Source: Brevibacillus brevis
GTDB taxonomy: Bacteria > Bacillota > Bacilli > Brevibacillales > Brevibacillaceae
DNA: 64,000 nt
Reading direction: 5' to 3'
Assembly: GCF_031583145.1 (NCBI RefSeq)
Contig: NZ_CP134050.1
Coordinates: 3,609,501 to 3,673,500, forward strand
Program-made: the position numbers and the translations under genes
Part shown: in pieces, positions 17,516 to 26,235 of the stretch
Layout: every line of letters begins with the position of its first letter
Numbering within the stretch: position 1 is the stretch's first letter
Notes under the pieces: model-generated
Database searches by the model: none
The model's input: the letters and a program-made list of their open reading frames with translations, nothing else
What the model was told of the DNA's origin: nothing

Positions 17516-17551
17516 AAGCCGGTTACCACCCTCGCATGGTAAAACCGGCTT
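17516..17551 (+). terminator. Intrinsic terminator after the bicupin gene
   Basis: AAGCCGGTTACCA pairs with TGGTaaAACCGGCTT around a short loop, then ATTTCTA. The T-run is weak but the stem is long. Confidence 0.7.
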
Positions 17552-17616
17552 ATTTCTATGCAAGCTTCTTGTGCTTTGCAAGGATGCGTCCTCCATATCC
17601 TTTTCCGAGGTGAACC

Positions 17617-18546
17617 ATGAACCCGATTATTCCACTGGAACCCATTAGCTGTGAAGAAATACCCCAAGGACCGAACTGGATTGCCCAGGTGAAATGGGAC
17701 GGGGTTCGCGTATTGACTTATTACGATGGTCGTGAAGTGCGGCTGTTCAATCGCAAGCTCAATGAGCGAACGTTTCATTACCCGGAGCTGACATCGATCT
17801 CGAATTATTGCTCAGCAGGCTCCATCATCCTGGACGGAGAGATCATCGCCTTAAAAAATGGAAAACCTTCTTTTTATGAGGTGATGAAAAGGGACGGGAT
17901 CCGGAAGCTGAACAACGTGGATGTCGTTCGTAAAAGCGTTCCCATCACCTATATGGTCTTTGACATACTCTATCTGAATGGTCAATGGGTAACTTCTTCC
18001 CTTCTCTCAGAGAGACAAAAGATACTGCGAGATGTCATTCAGCCGACGGACGATGTTCAACTGGTGGATAACTTTGACGGGACGGCTTTGTACGAAGCGG
18101 TCAGGCTACAGGAAATGGAAGGAATTGTAGTCAAGGACCTTGCCAGCACCTACTTGATAAACGGCAAAGATGCTCGATGGCAAAAGAAAAAATATTATAA
18201 AGACATAATTGCGGTAGTCGGTGGGGTCACCTTTCGAGGCAGCCTTGTGAATTCTCTTCTGCTAGGGCTATTCGATCAGGATGGCCGATTCAGATACATC
18301 GGACATGCAGGGACAGGAAAACTAACCCAAAGCGACTGGAGAAACCTTACGGAACGGATCGGGCCGCTCGTCCAAAAAAGCATGCCATTTGTGAATAAAC
18401 CGCCGCGGACTGCTAATACGGTTTGGCTTCGGCCAGAAATTACCGTGAAGATCAAATTTGCAGAATGGGTAGAGGGACATTCCCTTCGTCAGCCAAGCAT
18501 ACAAGGATTTGTAGATCTTCCTGCGCACCAATGTGTGATGGAGTAG
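17617..18546 (+). CDS. Stand-alone ATP-dependent DNA ligase (LigD ligase-domain type)
   Basis: 309 residues from ATG 17617 with GAGGTG four bases upstream. The adenylation motif is VKWDGVR (Lys about 27, the KxDG nucleophile); later motifs are ILDGEII, YMVFDILY, EGIVVKDL and WQKKKYYKDI, in the order of the nucleotidyltransferase domain. From about residue 205 an OB-fold domain follows (VGGVTFRGSLVNSLLLGL, YIGHAGTGKL, VKIKFAEW). This is the size of the ligase part of LigD. Such ligases seal breaks in Ku-dependent end joining, here likely in spores. In many Bacillales the ligase and polymerase domains are one protein; here the polymerase domain is a separate gene at 24450-25352. No Ku gene is in the window. 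Confidence 0.93.
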   Translation: MNPIIPLEPISCEEIPQGPNWIAQVKWDGVRVLTYYDGREVRLFNRKLNERTFHYPELTSISNYCSAGSIILDGEIIALKNGKPSFYEVMKRDGIRKLNNVDVVRKSVPITYMVFDILYLNGQWVTSSLLSERQKILRDVIQPTDDVQLVDNFDGTALYEAVRLQEMEGIVVKDLASTYLINGKDARWQKKKYYKDIIAVVGGVTFRGSLVNSLLLGLFDQDGRFRYIGHAGTGKLTQSDWRNLTERIGPLVQKSMPFVNKPPRTANTVWLRPEITVKIKFAEWVEGHSLRQPSIQGFVDLPAHQCVME

Positions 18547-18635
18547 TTTCAGATAGGGAAAATTTGCTCCAGGATGTAACTTTTAACGGTGGCGGAACGT
18601 TTTACGATTGAATTCCCAAGAAGGAGATCCGAGAC

Positions 18636-19823
18636 ATGTTGAAAAAGAGCTTTCGCGCCGCCGCAATCGCAATCATGCTGTTCACAGGTCCATTCGCTCC
18701 ATCCATGCAAGCAGCCCAAACAGGAGTGCCTTCATACCGAGTTGCTATTCACCTGCCCACCGTCAATACGCTGGAAGAATCTGAAGTCATGCACACGATC
18801 CTGAAAGAGTCTCTGAAAAGCGTAAACCCCTATCCCGCCGGTGTTGTGGAACAAAATGCGATGAGTCCGGTAGAAATTGTAGGAGATATGAACGCGACCA
18901 TTACGCCATCGGGATTTATGATGGATAGCTTTTATGAATCCAGAACCGGCTACTTGCTGGCGCTTTATAATGAAATTGGCTCTCTGGCTCCGATGTATCC
19001 CACAGGCTACGATCCGGCCTCTATCAAGCAGCAAATCGCACGGACGGAAGGCACTGCGGAAGGGGAAGCGCTCAGGAAAAAGCGAGGTCAGGTGGAACTT
19101 GAAGCGCGCATCAATGCGCTGGTACAGGCGGGATTCGTCAAACCGGAGGAATTAGGCGGTCAACAGCTTACGAAGCAATTTGTTGCGGAGACCCTGTACC
19201 GGGTATACAAAAACGCCAGACCCTACAAGGGAAGCGTAGCACCGAAGGACAGTCAAAGCGAAGCAGTGTGCTGGGCGATAGAAGTTGGGCTTCCGGGTTT
19301 TCAAGTCGATGGCAAAGGATATGTTTATCCGGAGCACCTGCCCAGTTACTCGAATATACTCGATTTCGTCCACTTGTTTCTGCCCAGCAAAATCAATGGG
19401 ACAGGGCGTGAGTATTTCCAGTTTGAAGTCGATGCAGACCTCCTTCGAACGGCTATTGACATTCGATCCGAAAATTTCTTGTATGTGAACAACAAGCCGC
19501 TCTCCTCCATGCCCAACTCTTTTCTGTTGTCCGAGCTTCCGGAAGCAAAGAAAGCAAAGGCGGAGCTGGCTGCGGCTATGGCGCCACAATTGATCGGAAT
19601 GATCCAACAAGCGCGACTAGAGATTCAGAAACCGCGTGTGTGGGACTGGAGAAAAGACGTGATTCGGCATCCTTCCTTCACCAAACTCGTACAAGAATAT
19701 CGGAAAACCAAAAGCCAAAAACCACTCCTGCAAGTGTATCAAGCAGTCAAAACACGGTATAATTTGTACGCTCGCCAAGACTCCCTGCAGGTCATGAAAA
19801 GTGTGCTGGATCATATCCAATAA
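18636..19823 (+). CDS. Secreted protein, possibly with a degenerate SLH-like region; function unknown
   Basis: 395 residues from ATG 18636 with AAGGAGA upstream. A clear signal peptide (MLKKSFRAAAIAIMLF...MQAAQ, cleavage near residue 28) predicts export. Residues about 175-250 (LTKQFVAETLYRVYKNA, SEAVCWAIEVGLPGFQVDGKGYVYP, LPSYSNILDFVHLF) have the rhythm of an S-layer-homology repeat (helix, loop, AV-WA--AG-, G-G---P, helix), but the fit is loose and only one repeat is visible. The rest is alpha-helical and polar. I do not recognise a family. It is 89 bases after the ligase gene and ends at a terminator; it might share the ligase transcript. Confidence 0.6.
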   Translation: MLKKSFRAAAIAIMLFTGPFAPSMQAAQTGVPSYRVAIHLPTVNTLEESEVMHTILKESLKSVNPYPAGVVEQNAMSPVEIVGDMNATITPSGFMMDSFYESRTGYLLALYNEIGSLAPMYPTGYDPASIKQQIARTEGTAEGEALRKKRGQVELEARINALVQAGFVKPEELGGQQLTKQFVAETLYRVYKNARPYKGSVAPKDSQSEAVCWAIEVGLPGFQVDGKGYVYPEHLPSYSNILDFVHLFLPSKINGTGREYFQFEVDADLLRTAIDIRSENFLYVNNKPLSSMPNSFLLSELPEAKKAKAELAAAMAPQLIGMIQQARLEIQKPRVWDWRKDVIRHPSFTKLVQEYRKTKSQKPLLQVYQAVKTRYNLYARQDSLQVMKSVLDHIQ

Positions 19824-19840
19824 CAATCGTTGAAAGACGC

Positions 19841-19877
19841 AAGCTGACGCCGTATTCTACCGGTGTCAGCTTTTTTT
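19841..19877 (+). terminator. Intrinsic terminator after the secreted protein gene
   Basis: AAGCTGACGCCG pairs with CGGTGTCAGCTT (one G-T pair) and is followed by TTTTTTT. Confidence 0.9.
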
Positions 19878-19937
19878 CGTACGCGAGGTCGTTTGCCGGA
19901 TCAAAGCAGCTGCCCGATCCATTTTCCTTACTCTTTG

Positions 19938-21296
19938 CTATTGCCGGAACGTCCCTGACTCTTTGTTCTTGACAAGCTTTTGCTTTCCGTGATTCAACGC
20001 CTGCATTTCCGCATAGCTCGCCAAGAGAGCCAGGAGCAGGAAAAAGGAGAAGGAAATACTTGTGACGACTCCCCCCATCTCCGTACTGTTCATGAAAAGA
20101 ACGCCGCTGACAATCGATACGATGCACCCCAGAAGCGAGAGGGCTCCGATCCACACCGATTGACGGTAAAACCGGTACAAACGCGTCCCCTCCGGAATGC
20201 TTACCTGCGTTTCCATCTTCCGGTTCACCCTCGCTTTGATGTACAAAATCGTCAGCAGCGGAACCTGGATGGCGACGGCGATGAACGGCATCGTGAAACT
20301 GAGAAAATCGCTCATATCCACGACCCGCTGGTAAAGAAACAGAGAGGCAGCAGCCAGGAGCCAGCCCGCAGGCAGGTTGTAAGCCGCATAATGCTGCTGT
20401 CCGCCAAAAGAACCGAGACAAACGAGAAAGGCCAGATAACCGACGATAACCTTTATGGTGAAGGCGGGAAACCACAGGCTGAACAAGACGATTTCGACCC
20501 GGTCCAGGAAATCCGTCACATGGATCTGTTGAACCAAAATGAACAAGGGGAAATTGAGACGACTGGCGATCGTAAACCCCATGACCCCGAGCAAGATCAG
20601 CAGGAGCACAGTCGCCGCGAATCCGACGAGCAAAACGCCATGCTTCATGGCTGCGAAGAACAAACGGGGATGGGTAGATGCATGCAGGAATGCTCCAAAC
20701 AGAAAGATATCCCCATAGATCCCGAGCGGCAGCAGGTTGGTTACGAAGATTTTGCTAAGACTGCTGCTGAGGATCGGTTCCAGACGCTCCACGCTATACT
20801 CGTTGCTCAATAGCAGGTACATCAGGATCGAGAGGGAAAAGAAAGCAGGAAAGTACATTTCGTTCACGCGGGCAGCGACTTCCAGACTCGTCTTTCCGTA
20901 GTACATCATCAAGAGGACAAAGACGATCAAAATGATTTCAAGGGGGGTCCGCGGAAGAAGGGCCACGTGGAAAAACGAGCAAGCCCCTTTGATGTCCAAG
21001 GTAAGAGTGATGCCGATATACAGCAGCAGAATGAAATTGATCAAGCCGCCTACCCATTTGCCAAACACAATAAACAATATTTCAAACATATTTTTCCCCG
21101 GATAGGCGCGAGTCAGCTCAGCCAGTGCGAACGCGATTGCAATCGCATAGCAGCAAGGAAGGATCTGAGAGAACCAGGCATCCATTTTGGCTATTTTCGC
21201 CAAGGTATTGAAAAAGGAGATCAACATCCCCGTCAGTAAGACGCTCGCGACCAGCCAGGCGATTTGCCGATGATTGATGACTTGCTTGTGGATCAT
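19938..21296 (-). CDS. Germinant receptor B subunit, operon 2, with C-terminal extension
   Basis: 452 residues, about 85 longer than a usual GerB. The first 365 residues are a normal GerB permease with about ten helices (start HRQIAWLVASVLL; loop ELTRAYPGKNMFEILF, in which the PGKN-type motif is typical). From about residue 365 a basic linker (KARVNRKMETQ) leads to two further hydrophobic segments (IGALSLLGCIVSIVSGVLF and GGVVTSISFSFFLLLALLAS) and a charged tail. The protein sits in the inner spore membrane and should bind the germinant. It is the last gene of an A-C-D-B operon and starts 12 bases after the small D-type gene. The extra two helices are unusual. Confidence 0.87.
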   Translation of the reverse strand: MIHKQVINHRQIAWLVASVLLTGMLISFFNTLAKIAKMDAWFSQILPCCYAIAIAFALAELTRAYPGKNMFEILFIVFGKWVGGLINFILLLYIGITLTLDIKGACSFFHVALLPRTPLEIILIVFVLLMMYYGKTSLEVAARVNEMYFPAFFSLSILMYLLLSNEYSVERLEPILSSSLSKIFVTNLLPLGIYGDIFLFGAFLHASTHPRLFFAAMKHGVLLVGFAATVLLLILLGVMGFTIASRLNFPLFILVQQIHVTDFLDRVEIVLFSLWFPAFTIKVIVGYLAFLVCLGSFGGQQHYAAYNLPAGWLLAAASLFLYQRVVDMSDFLSFTMPFIAVAIQVPLLTILYIKARVNRKMETQVSIPEGTRLYRFYRQSVWIGALSLLGCIVSIVSGVLFMNSTEMGGVVTSISFSFFLLLALLASYAEMQALNHGKQKLVKNKESGTFRQ

Positions 21297-21308
21297 GGAC
21301 GCTCCTCC

Positions 21309-21545
21309 TTACTTCATATGATCAATCCACGACTTGATATGGGGAGAAAAGACATTCAAATAGTCGTCGATGGGTATTTGTCTCTTCTGTTGAAGCTGCA
21401 GGAGAATCAAGAAACACACGGTAAACCCGTACAGGATATACATCACGATTTTCTGTTTGCCAGGAATACGCTTTCTTTTCAGGAGAAAGGACACGATTGA
21501 TATCACCAGCACGACGATGTATACGATGAGAAATAATCGATTCAT
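21309..21545 (-). CDS. Small membrane protein, probable germinant receptor D subunit
   Basis: 78 residues from ATG 21545, whose ATGA overlaps the C-gene stop; GGAAGAG precedes it. Two hydrophobic segments are visible (LFLIVYIVVLVISIVSFLL and IVMYILYGFTVCFLILLQL) separated by the basic loop KRKRIPGKQK, with a short polar tail. Size, topology and position inside a germinant receptor operon match the D subunits described for Bacillus species (GerKD, YfkS, GerUD types), which modulate receptor function. Assignment is by context and topology; primary sequence is poorly conserved in this group. Confidence 0.72.
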   Translation of the reverse strand: MNRLFLIVYIVVLVISIVSFLLKRKRIPGKQKIVMYILYGFTVCFLILLQLQQKRQIPIDDYLNVFSPHIKSWIDHMK

Positions 21546-22702
21546 TGCGGCTCTTCCTTCGTAATATTCGTTGTCGTCTGTCCGACATTGGAGATTTGGA
21601 CTTTGCAATCGATTTTGTACGTTATTTTCGATATCACTTCATTCCATCTATCCCGATACGTGGCCTTCCACTCTCGCGGGTATTTGCGAGCGAGGTCTAT
21701 TCCCAGACCGATCGAGTCGGATCGCGTCTTTTTGATCTGATCGAATATCCTTTTGATATTGTCCGTCACTTCTTTCTCCAGCTTGGACTCGATCACCGTA
21801 ACTACTTCTTTTTTCGATAAGTTGTAGGTGGTCAGGTTTTCCACCACGATCGCCGTGCCATACACTTTTACTTGAAAATGAATGGCTCCATTTCGGAGTA
21901 CCGGATAAATGTGGGCCTTTCCTTTATAGATATCAATGCTCAGCTTTTGCTTGCCATCCAGATTCACGACAGTCGTATACGGTGCAAACGAACGCTGGAA
22001 CCAGCGCAGCCCTTTGATTTCCTCGTTCGAATACGTAGCGACTAGCTTGTCGTTCCGAAAGGTCGCGATGCCTGTCGCCTCGATTTCCTTGGACTTTCCC
22101 TTTGGCTTTGTATCGACGGGTTCAAATATGGGCAGGAAGGCATCCACCCCTGGTGTGTTCAGCATCTGGGAAATATCCTTGATCGTGATCGGGATCGTAA
22201 CCGCTTTAACAAGCTCGCGGATCGCATCCCCCGAAAAGCGCTCGAACTGCGGTTGTGCTTGCAAAAGCCGGAACGCCTTCCCTCTTGTCATGACAATATA
22301 AGCTGTCAGACGATTCTCCGGGAACCGTGAGATAATATCCAGCACCTCGCCAAAACCTTCTTTCGCCAATTGCTCCCCGATCACGACGACGCGATGGTGG
22401 GCATAGTACAGATGCCTCGACATACGGGACTGGATGATGTTATGAGCATCCCGAATGGTCTGACCTACTGCGGAATCGACGTAGTAGCTTTTGTCACCGC
22501 CGGTTCCCCCGCCACCGCCTGTCGGTCCCCCGAGGTGGCTGACGAGAGGCACCTGCACCGATAATCGATACAACCCGCCTTTCTCCTTGTCGATGGCCAT
22601 GGCAATGACGATGGCCACGTCGTTTACCTCGCGCCGGTCCCAGCAACCACTTCCGATCAGCAAGCAGACCATGATCATGCAAAGCAGCGCTGCTCGTTTC
22701 AC
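21542..22702 (-). CDS. Germinant receptor C subunit (Ger(x)C family lipoprotein), operon 2
   Basis: 386 residues. The signal ends in LIGSGC and the mature protein starts CWDRREVND, the hallmark of GerC lipoproteins. Family segments include GQTIRDAHNIIQSRMSRHLY, RVVVIGEQLAKEGFGEVLD and the C-terminal domain KKEVVTVIESKLEKEVTDNI. A glycine-rich insert (GGPTGGGGGTGGDK, about residues 58-71) interrupts the first domain. The lipid anchor needs Lgt, encoded at 25426-26220. The gene overlaps both the A gene (4 bases) and the D-type gene (4 bases), so the operon is translationally coupled. Confidence 0.93.
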   Translation of the reverse strand: MKRAALLCMIMVCLLIGSGCWDRREVNDVAIVIAMAIDKEKGGLYRLSVQVPLVSHLGGPTGGGGGTGGDKSYYVDSAVGQTIRDAHNIIQSRMSRHLYYAHHRVVVIGEQLAKEGFGEVLDIISRFPENRLTAYIVMTRGKAFRLLQAQPQFERFSGDAIRELVKAVTIPITIKDISQMLNTPGVDAFLPIFEPVDTKPKGKSKEIEATGIATFRNDKLVATYSNEEIKGLRWFQRSFAPYTTVVNLDGKQKLSIDIYKGKAHIYPVLRNGAIHFQVKVYGTAIVVENLTTYNLSKKEVVTVIESKLEKEVTDNIKRIFDQIKKTRSDSIGLGIDLARKYPREWKATYRDRWNEVISKITYKIDCKVQISNVGQTTTNITKEEPQ

Positions 22703-24312
22703 GATCTCCCCTCCTCGTCAGGCTGGCTATTGTTCCCAGGTACCCCCTTTTGTCCTTCGTCTCTTACGAGTTGTTTGCTAAAGCCCACATCCATCCGTCT
22801 GGCGTTTTGAACGCCCATAAAGCTGGGGCGTTTGTTTAAAGCCGCCCAGGGCGAGCGGAGCAAAATATCCTTCAAGTCGCCCGCGGACAGCGGAGCGACA
22901 GGCGCGAGGTATGGCACCCCGAACGAACGCAAATTAGCCATATGCCCGATGATGATGAGCAAGAGGACGAGAATGCCGTATATCCCCAAAATAGAGGCCG
23001 CAATCATGATGGGGAAGCGAAGCATGCGCAGGGCGATGGCCGCGTTGAAATGCGGAATCGTAAAGGAGGCGATCCCTGTGATCGATACGACGATGACCAT
23101 CGGAGCGGAGACAATTCCTGCCTGGACGGCTGCCTGGCCTACGACCAGGGCGCCCAGGATGCTCACCGCCTGGCCGACCGTCTTGGGCAGGCGAATTCCC
23201 GCCTCCCGCAAGGCTTCAAAGGCCACCTCCATGAGAAGCGCCTCGACGATCGCCGGGAACGGGATGGATGCACGGGCGGCGGCAATGCTGAGAAAAAGTG
23301 TCGTCGGTATCATCTGTTGATGAAAGGTGGTAATTGCGACGTAGATTCCCGGCGTCAAAAGCGAGACGAGGAGGAACAAGTAACGTAGCCACCGAACGAG
23401 CGTCGACATTTGAAATCGCTCGTAGTAGTCTTCGTTCGCTTGCATCATCATCCAAAAGGTGGCAGGGACGATCAGCACCATCGGGGTCCCGTCTACAAAG
23501 ATGGCGACTCGCCCTTCCAGCAAGGCCCCTGCGATTGTATCGGGCCGCTCGGAGTACATGACTTGCGGAAAAGGCGAAAGGATGCTGTCCTGAATCAGTT
23601 CCTCGATATATCCACTTTCCAGGACGGAATCGATGTCAATCTTGCCGATCCGTTGCGATACTTCCTCCACGAGGCTAGGGTCCGCGATTCCTTCCAGATA
23701 CGATACAACAACGTTCGTGTTGGTCTCCCGGCCGATGACAAGCGATTTCATTTTCAGCCGAGGCGTCTTGAGCTTGCGCCGCAGCATGGAGGTATTCGTG
23801 CGGATGTTTTCAATAAAGCCTTCCCGCGGACCGCGAATGACGGCCTCGCCTTCCGGTTCGTTGACGGAGCGCATCTCCGCACCGCGGATGCCGAGAGTGA
23901 GCGCCTCCGAATTGCCGTCCACCAAAATCCCCGTGTCACCGGAGAGCACAGCCTGCAGAAGCTTTTTATAATCTTTTACCCGCGTGACTTGCGAGATCGG
24001 AAGCAGCGCTTCTTCGATCACCTGGATGTTTTCGTCCCCGTCCTCCAGCACCATCAAGGCTTTCAAGGCCTGGTTCACTTCCGAGGTGTTGATGAGTCCA
24101 TCCACGAACACCGCGATGGCGTGCACGCTGTTCTTTTGCTTGAACTCGCGGATGACGAAATCCGAGCAATCCGAAAACAGATGCTGCAAGAAAGTAGCGT
24201 TGTCGCTCAACTTTTCGAATAACGGAACGCCTTCCAGCTCGACCAAGCTGCAGGCGTCAACCGTGTCGATCAGCTCTTGAATTTTGTCCTTTTTCTTTCC
24301 TGGAAACTTCAT
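22699..24312 (-). CDS. Germinant receptor A subunit (GerA family), operon 2
   Basis: 537 residues from ATG 24312. The frame is open to 24363, but a near-perfect sigma-G promoter occupies 24342-24372, so the longer start lies in the promoter and is excluded. Two soluble N-terminal domains (to about residue 265) precede the membrane part; hallmark stretches are FIENIRTNTSMLRR, GRVAIFVDGTPMVLIVP, SLLTPGIYVAITTFHQQM and IRLPKTVGQAVSILGALVVGQAA (split here only for display). GerA subunits assemble into the pentameric nutrient-gated channel of the germinosome. The sigma-G promoter predicts forespore expression. First gene of an A-C-D-B operon. Confidence 0.95.
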   Translation of the reverse strand: MKFPGKKKDKIQELIDTVDACSLVELEGVPLFEKLSDNATFLQHLFSDCSDFVIREFKQKNSVHAIAVFVDGLINTSEVNQALKALMVLEDGDENIQVIEEALLPISQVTRVKDYKKLLQAVLSGDTGILVDGNSEALTLGIRGAEMRSVNEPEGEAVIRGPREGFIENIRTNTSMLRRKLKTPRLKMKSLVIGRETNTNVVVSYLEGIADPSLVEEVSQRIGKIDIDSVLESGYIEELIQDSILSPFPQVMYSERPDTIAGALLEGRVAIFVDGTPMVLIVPATFWMMMQANEDYYERFQMSTLVRWLRYLFLLVSLLTPGIYVAITTFHQQMIPTTLFLSIAAARASIPFPAIVEALLMEVAFEALREAGIRLPKTVGQAVSILGALVVGQAAVQAGIVSAPMVIVVSITGIASFTIPHFNAAIALRMLRFPIMIAASILGIYGILVLLLIIIGHMANLRSFGVPYLAPVAPLSAGDLKDILLRSPWAALNKRPSFMGVQNARRMDVGFSKQLVRDEGQKGVPGNNSQPDEEGRS

Positions 24313-24341
24313 CTTTTCACCAACCACTGGCAAGCTAACCG

Positions 24342-24372
24342 TATTATGGTTAAATGCTTCCATTTCTATGCA
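24342..24372 (-). promoter_or_regulatory. Sigma-G promoter of germinant receptor operon 2
   Basis: Minus strand TGCATA (24367-24372), 18 bases, CATAATA (24342-24348). The forespore sigma-G consensus is TGMATA with 17-18 bases before CATANTA, so the match is complete. The start site falls about 23 bases ahead of ATG 24312. Confidence 0.8.
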
Positions 24373-24449
24373 GAAGGCCCTTTTTCACGAATAAGGAACG
24401 GATGTGTGGAGAAAGTAGGGGCAAAGAAAACTGGGAAGAAGGTGTCCAC

Positions 24450-25352
24450 TTGCCGGCAACTGCTAAAGAATACGAGCTCACCTTGGACGGTCATACCATG
24501 ACGATCACCAATCCGTACAAGCCGTTGTGGCCGGAAGCGAACGTGACCAAGCTGGACTATATCCGCTACTTGCTTCAGGTCGCGCCGTATCTGCTTGCCT
24601 ATGCGAAGAACCGGCTGCTGACTGTCATCCGCTATCCGCACGGGATTCACGACAAGCATTTTTTTCAAAAAAACACACCGGAGTACGCCCCGTCCTGGAT
24701 TCGCACCAGCGTATGGGAAAACACGCGATACGTGCTGTGCAACGATCAGGCGACGCTCATTTGGATGGCGAATCAGGCGTCCTTGGAATGGCACGTCTCC
24801 TTTCATTTGGCCCATAACGAGATCCCGACCGAGCTCGTCTTCGACCTGGATCCGTCCACAGACGACTTTTCCGTCGTCATCAAGACTGCCCTGCTGCTTA
24901 AACAACTGCTCGACGAGCTACACCTCCCTTCCTTTGTGAAGACGTCGGGCGCAAGCGGATTGCAGATCTACATTCCTATCGAGCAGCGTTACACGTTTGA
25001 GCAGACAAGAGAGGTCGGGCAATTCATCGCCTCCTATCTGGTTCGCAAGCACCCCGAGATGCTGACGATCGAGAGGTTGATCAAAAATCGGGGAACAAAG
25101 CTGTACATCGACTACTTGCAGCACTGGCGAGGGAAGACGCTGCCTGCTCCCTACTCGACCCGTGCGAGAACACAGGCGACTGTCTCCACGCCCTTGCGCT
25201 GGGATGAAGTGCCCTCTATCCATCCGACCGACTTCACCGTTCACAATGTGCCCGAGCGGCTGCAGCAGCTGGGTGACCTGTTCGCATCCGTGTCTTCTCC
25301 TACCCATCCGGCCTCGCTGGATTCCATTCTCACGTTCTTGCACAGAGTGTAA
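24450..25352 (+). CDS. LigD-type primase-polymerase domain protein (stand-alone PolDom)
   Basis: 300 residues from TTG 24450, chosen because GAAGAAGGTG ends five bases upstream; ATGs at 24402 and 24354 are alternatives but add sequence without family resemblance. The core is the archaeo-eukaryotic primase fold of LigD polymerases: TNPYKPLWPEANVTKLDYIR at the start, HDKHFFQKNTP (phosphate-binding pocket), the metal motif FDLDPS, TSGASGLQIYIPI and the catalytic-Asp region LYIDYLQHWRGKT. These enzymes add nucleotides or ribonucleotides at broken ends during Ku-dependent joining. Together with the ligase at 17617-18546 this gives a LigD split into two genes 6 kb apart. It is divergent from the sigma-G-controlled germination operon. 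Confidence 0.9.
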   Translation: MPATAKEYELTLDGHTMTITNPYKPLWPEANVTKLDYIRYLLQVAPYLLAYAKNRLLTVIRYPHGIHDKHFFQKNTPEYAPSWIRTSVWENTRYVLCNDQATLIWMANQASLEWHVSFHLAHNEIPTELVFDLDPSTDDFSVVIKTALLLKQLLDELHLPSFVKTSGASGLQIYIPIEQRYTFEQTREVGQFIASYLVRKHPEMLTIERLIKNRGTKLYIDYLQHWRGKTLPAPYSTRARTQATVSTPLRWDEVPSIHPTDFTVHNVPERLQQLGDLFASVSSPTHPASLDSILTFLHRV

Positions 25353-25361
25353 CGTTGAATT

Positions 25362-25391
25362 TTGAATACTTGCTTCGGTTTGTGCTATACT
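25362..25391 (+). promoter_or_regulatory. Sigma-A promoter of lgt
   Basis: TTGAAT, 18 bases, TATACT, placed in the 73-base gap between the polymerase gene stop and the lgt start. Confidence 0.7.
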
Positions 25392-25425
25392 GTCCTGAGA
25401 CATTGCGAGGCAAGGAGGAACTTTC

Positions 25426-26220
25426 ATGATTGATCCCGTAGCGATTGCGGTCGGGCCCTTGAAAATTCACTGGTACGGTATTATTATGGGGCTCGCCTTT
25501 TTCATAGGCACTTATCTCGCCCGATACAATTCCAAACGTTCCGGCATAGACCCGGATCACATTCTGAATATGGTCGTCCTGATCATTCCTGCCGCGATTA
25601 TTTTCGCGCGGCTCTACTACGTGATCTTCGAACTGGATCAATATAAAACCTTGATGGATGTGATCGCTGTATGGAATGGCGGCCTTGCCATTCACGGCGG
25701 GCTGATCGGCGGGGTGCTGGCCGGAACCTGGTACATCCGCAGACACAAGCTTCCGTTTTTGAGACTGGGCGATGTCATGATGCCCAGCGTGATTCTGGGC
25801 CAGGCGATCGGCCGTTGGGGCAACTTCATCAACCAGGAAGCCCATGGCGGTCCGGCCTCCGCAGAATTCATGGCTAAGTTTCCCGCATTCATTCGTGATC
25901 AGATGTACATCGGAGGACAGTACTACCACCCTACTTTCCTCTACGAGTCCATGTGGAATTTGGTCGTGTTCGCCATCCTGATGGTCATGCTGTATCGCTT
26001 CAAGAAATTCGACGGGCAAGTTTTGTTCAGCTATATGATCCTGTATTCCGTGGGTCGTTTCTTCATCGAGGGAATGCGCACGGACAGCCTGCTCATTGCA
26101 GATACGCTGCGGGTCGCTCAGCTCGTCAGCTTGAGCCTGATTGCACTGGGTATCATCCTGCTGCTCGTTTTCGCCCGGAAAAGCAAACAGTCGCGCCAGT
26201 CCCACAACACGATGGAATAA
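25426..26220 (+). CDS. lgt: Phosphatidylglycerol-prolipoprotein diacylglyceryl transferase
   Basis: 264 residues from ATG 25426 with CAAGGAGGAAC upstream. Seven membrane helices are expected. The Lgt signature GQAIGRWGNFINQEAHGGP is present (residues about 125-143), with the upstream AIHGGLIGGVLAG loop carrying the essential histidine and a downstream HPTFLYESMWN segment. The enzyme transfers diacylglycerol from phosphatidylglycerol to the lipobox cysteine of prolipoproteins, the first step of lipoprotein maturation. Several lipoproteins in this window would be its substrates. It has its own promoter and a terminator follows. Confidence 0.97.
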   Translation: MIDPVAIAVGPLKIHWYGIIMGLAFFIGTYLARYNSKRSGIDPDHILNMVVLIIPAAIIFARLYYVIFELDQYKTLMDVIAVWNGGLAIHGGLIGGVLAGTWYIRRHKLPFLRLGDVMMPSVILGQAIGRWGNFINQEAHGGPASAEFMAKFPAFIRDQMYIGGQYYHPTFLYESMWNLVVFAILMVMLYRFKKFDGQVLFSYMILYSVGRFFIEGMRTDSLLIADTLRVAQLVSLSLIALGIILLLVFARKSKQSRQSHNTME

Positions 26221-26235
26221 TCCGAACCAAACAGA

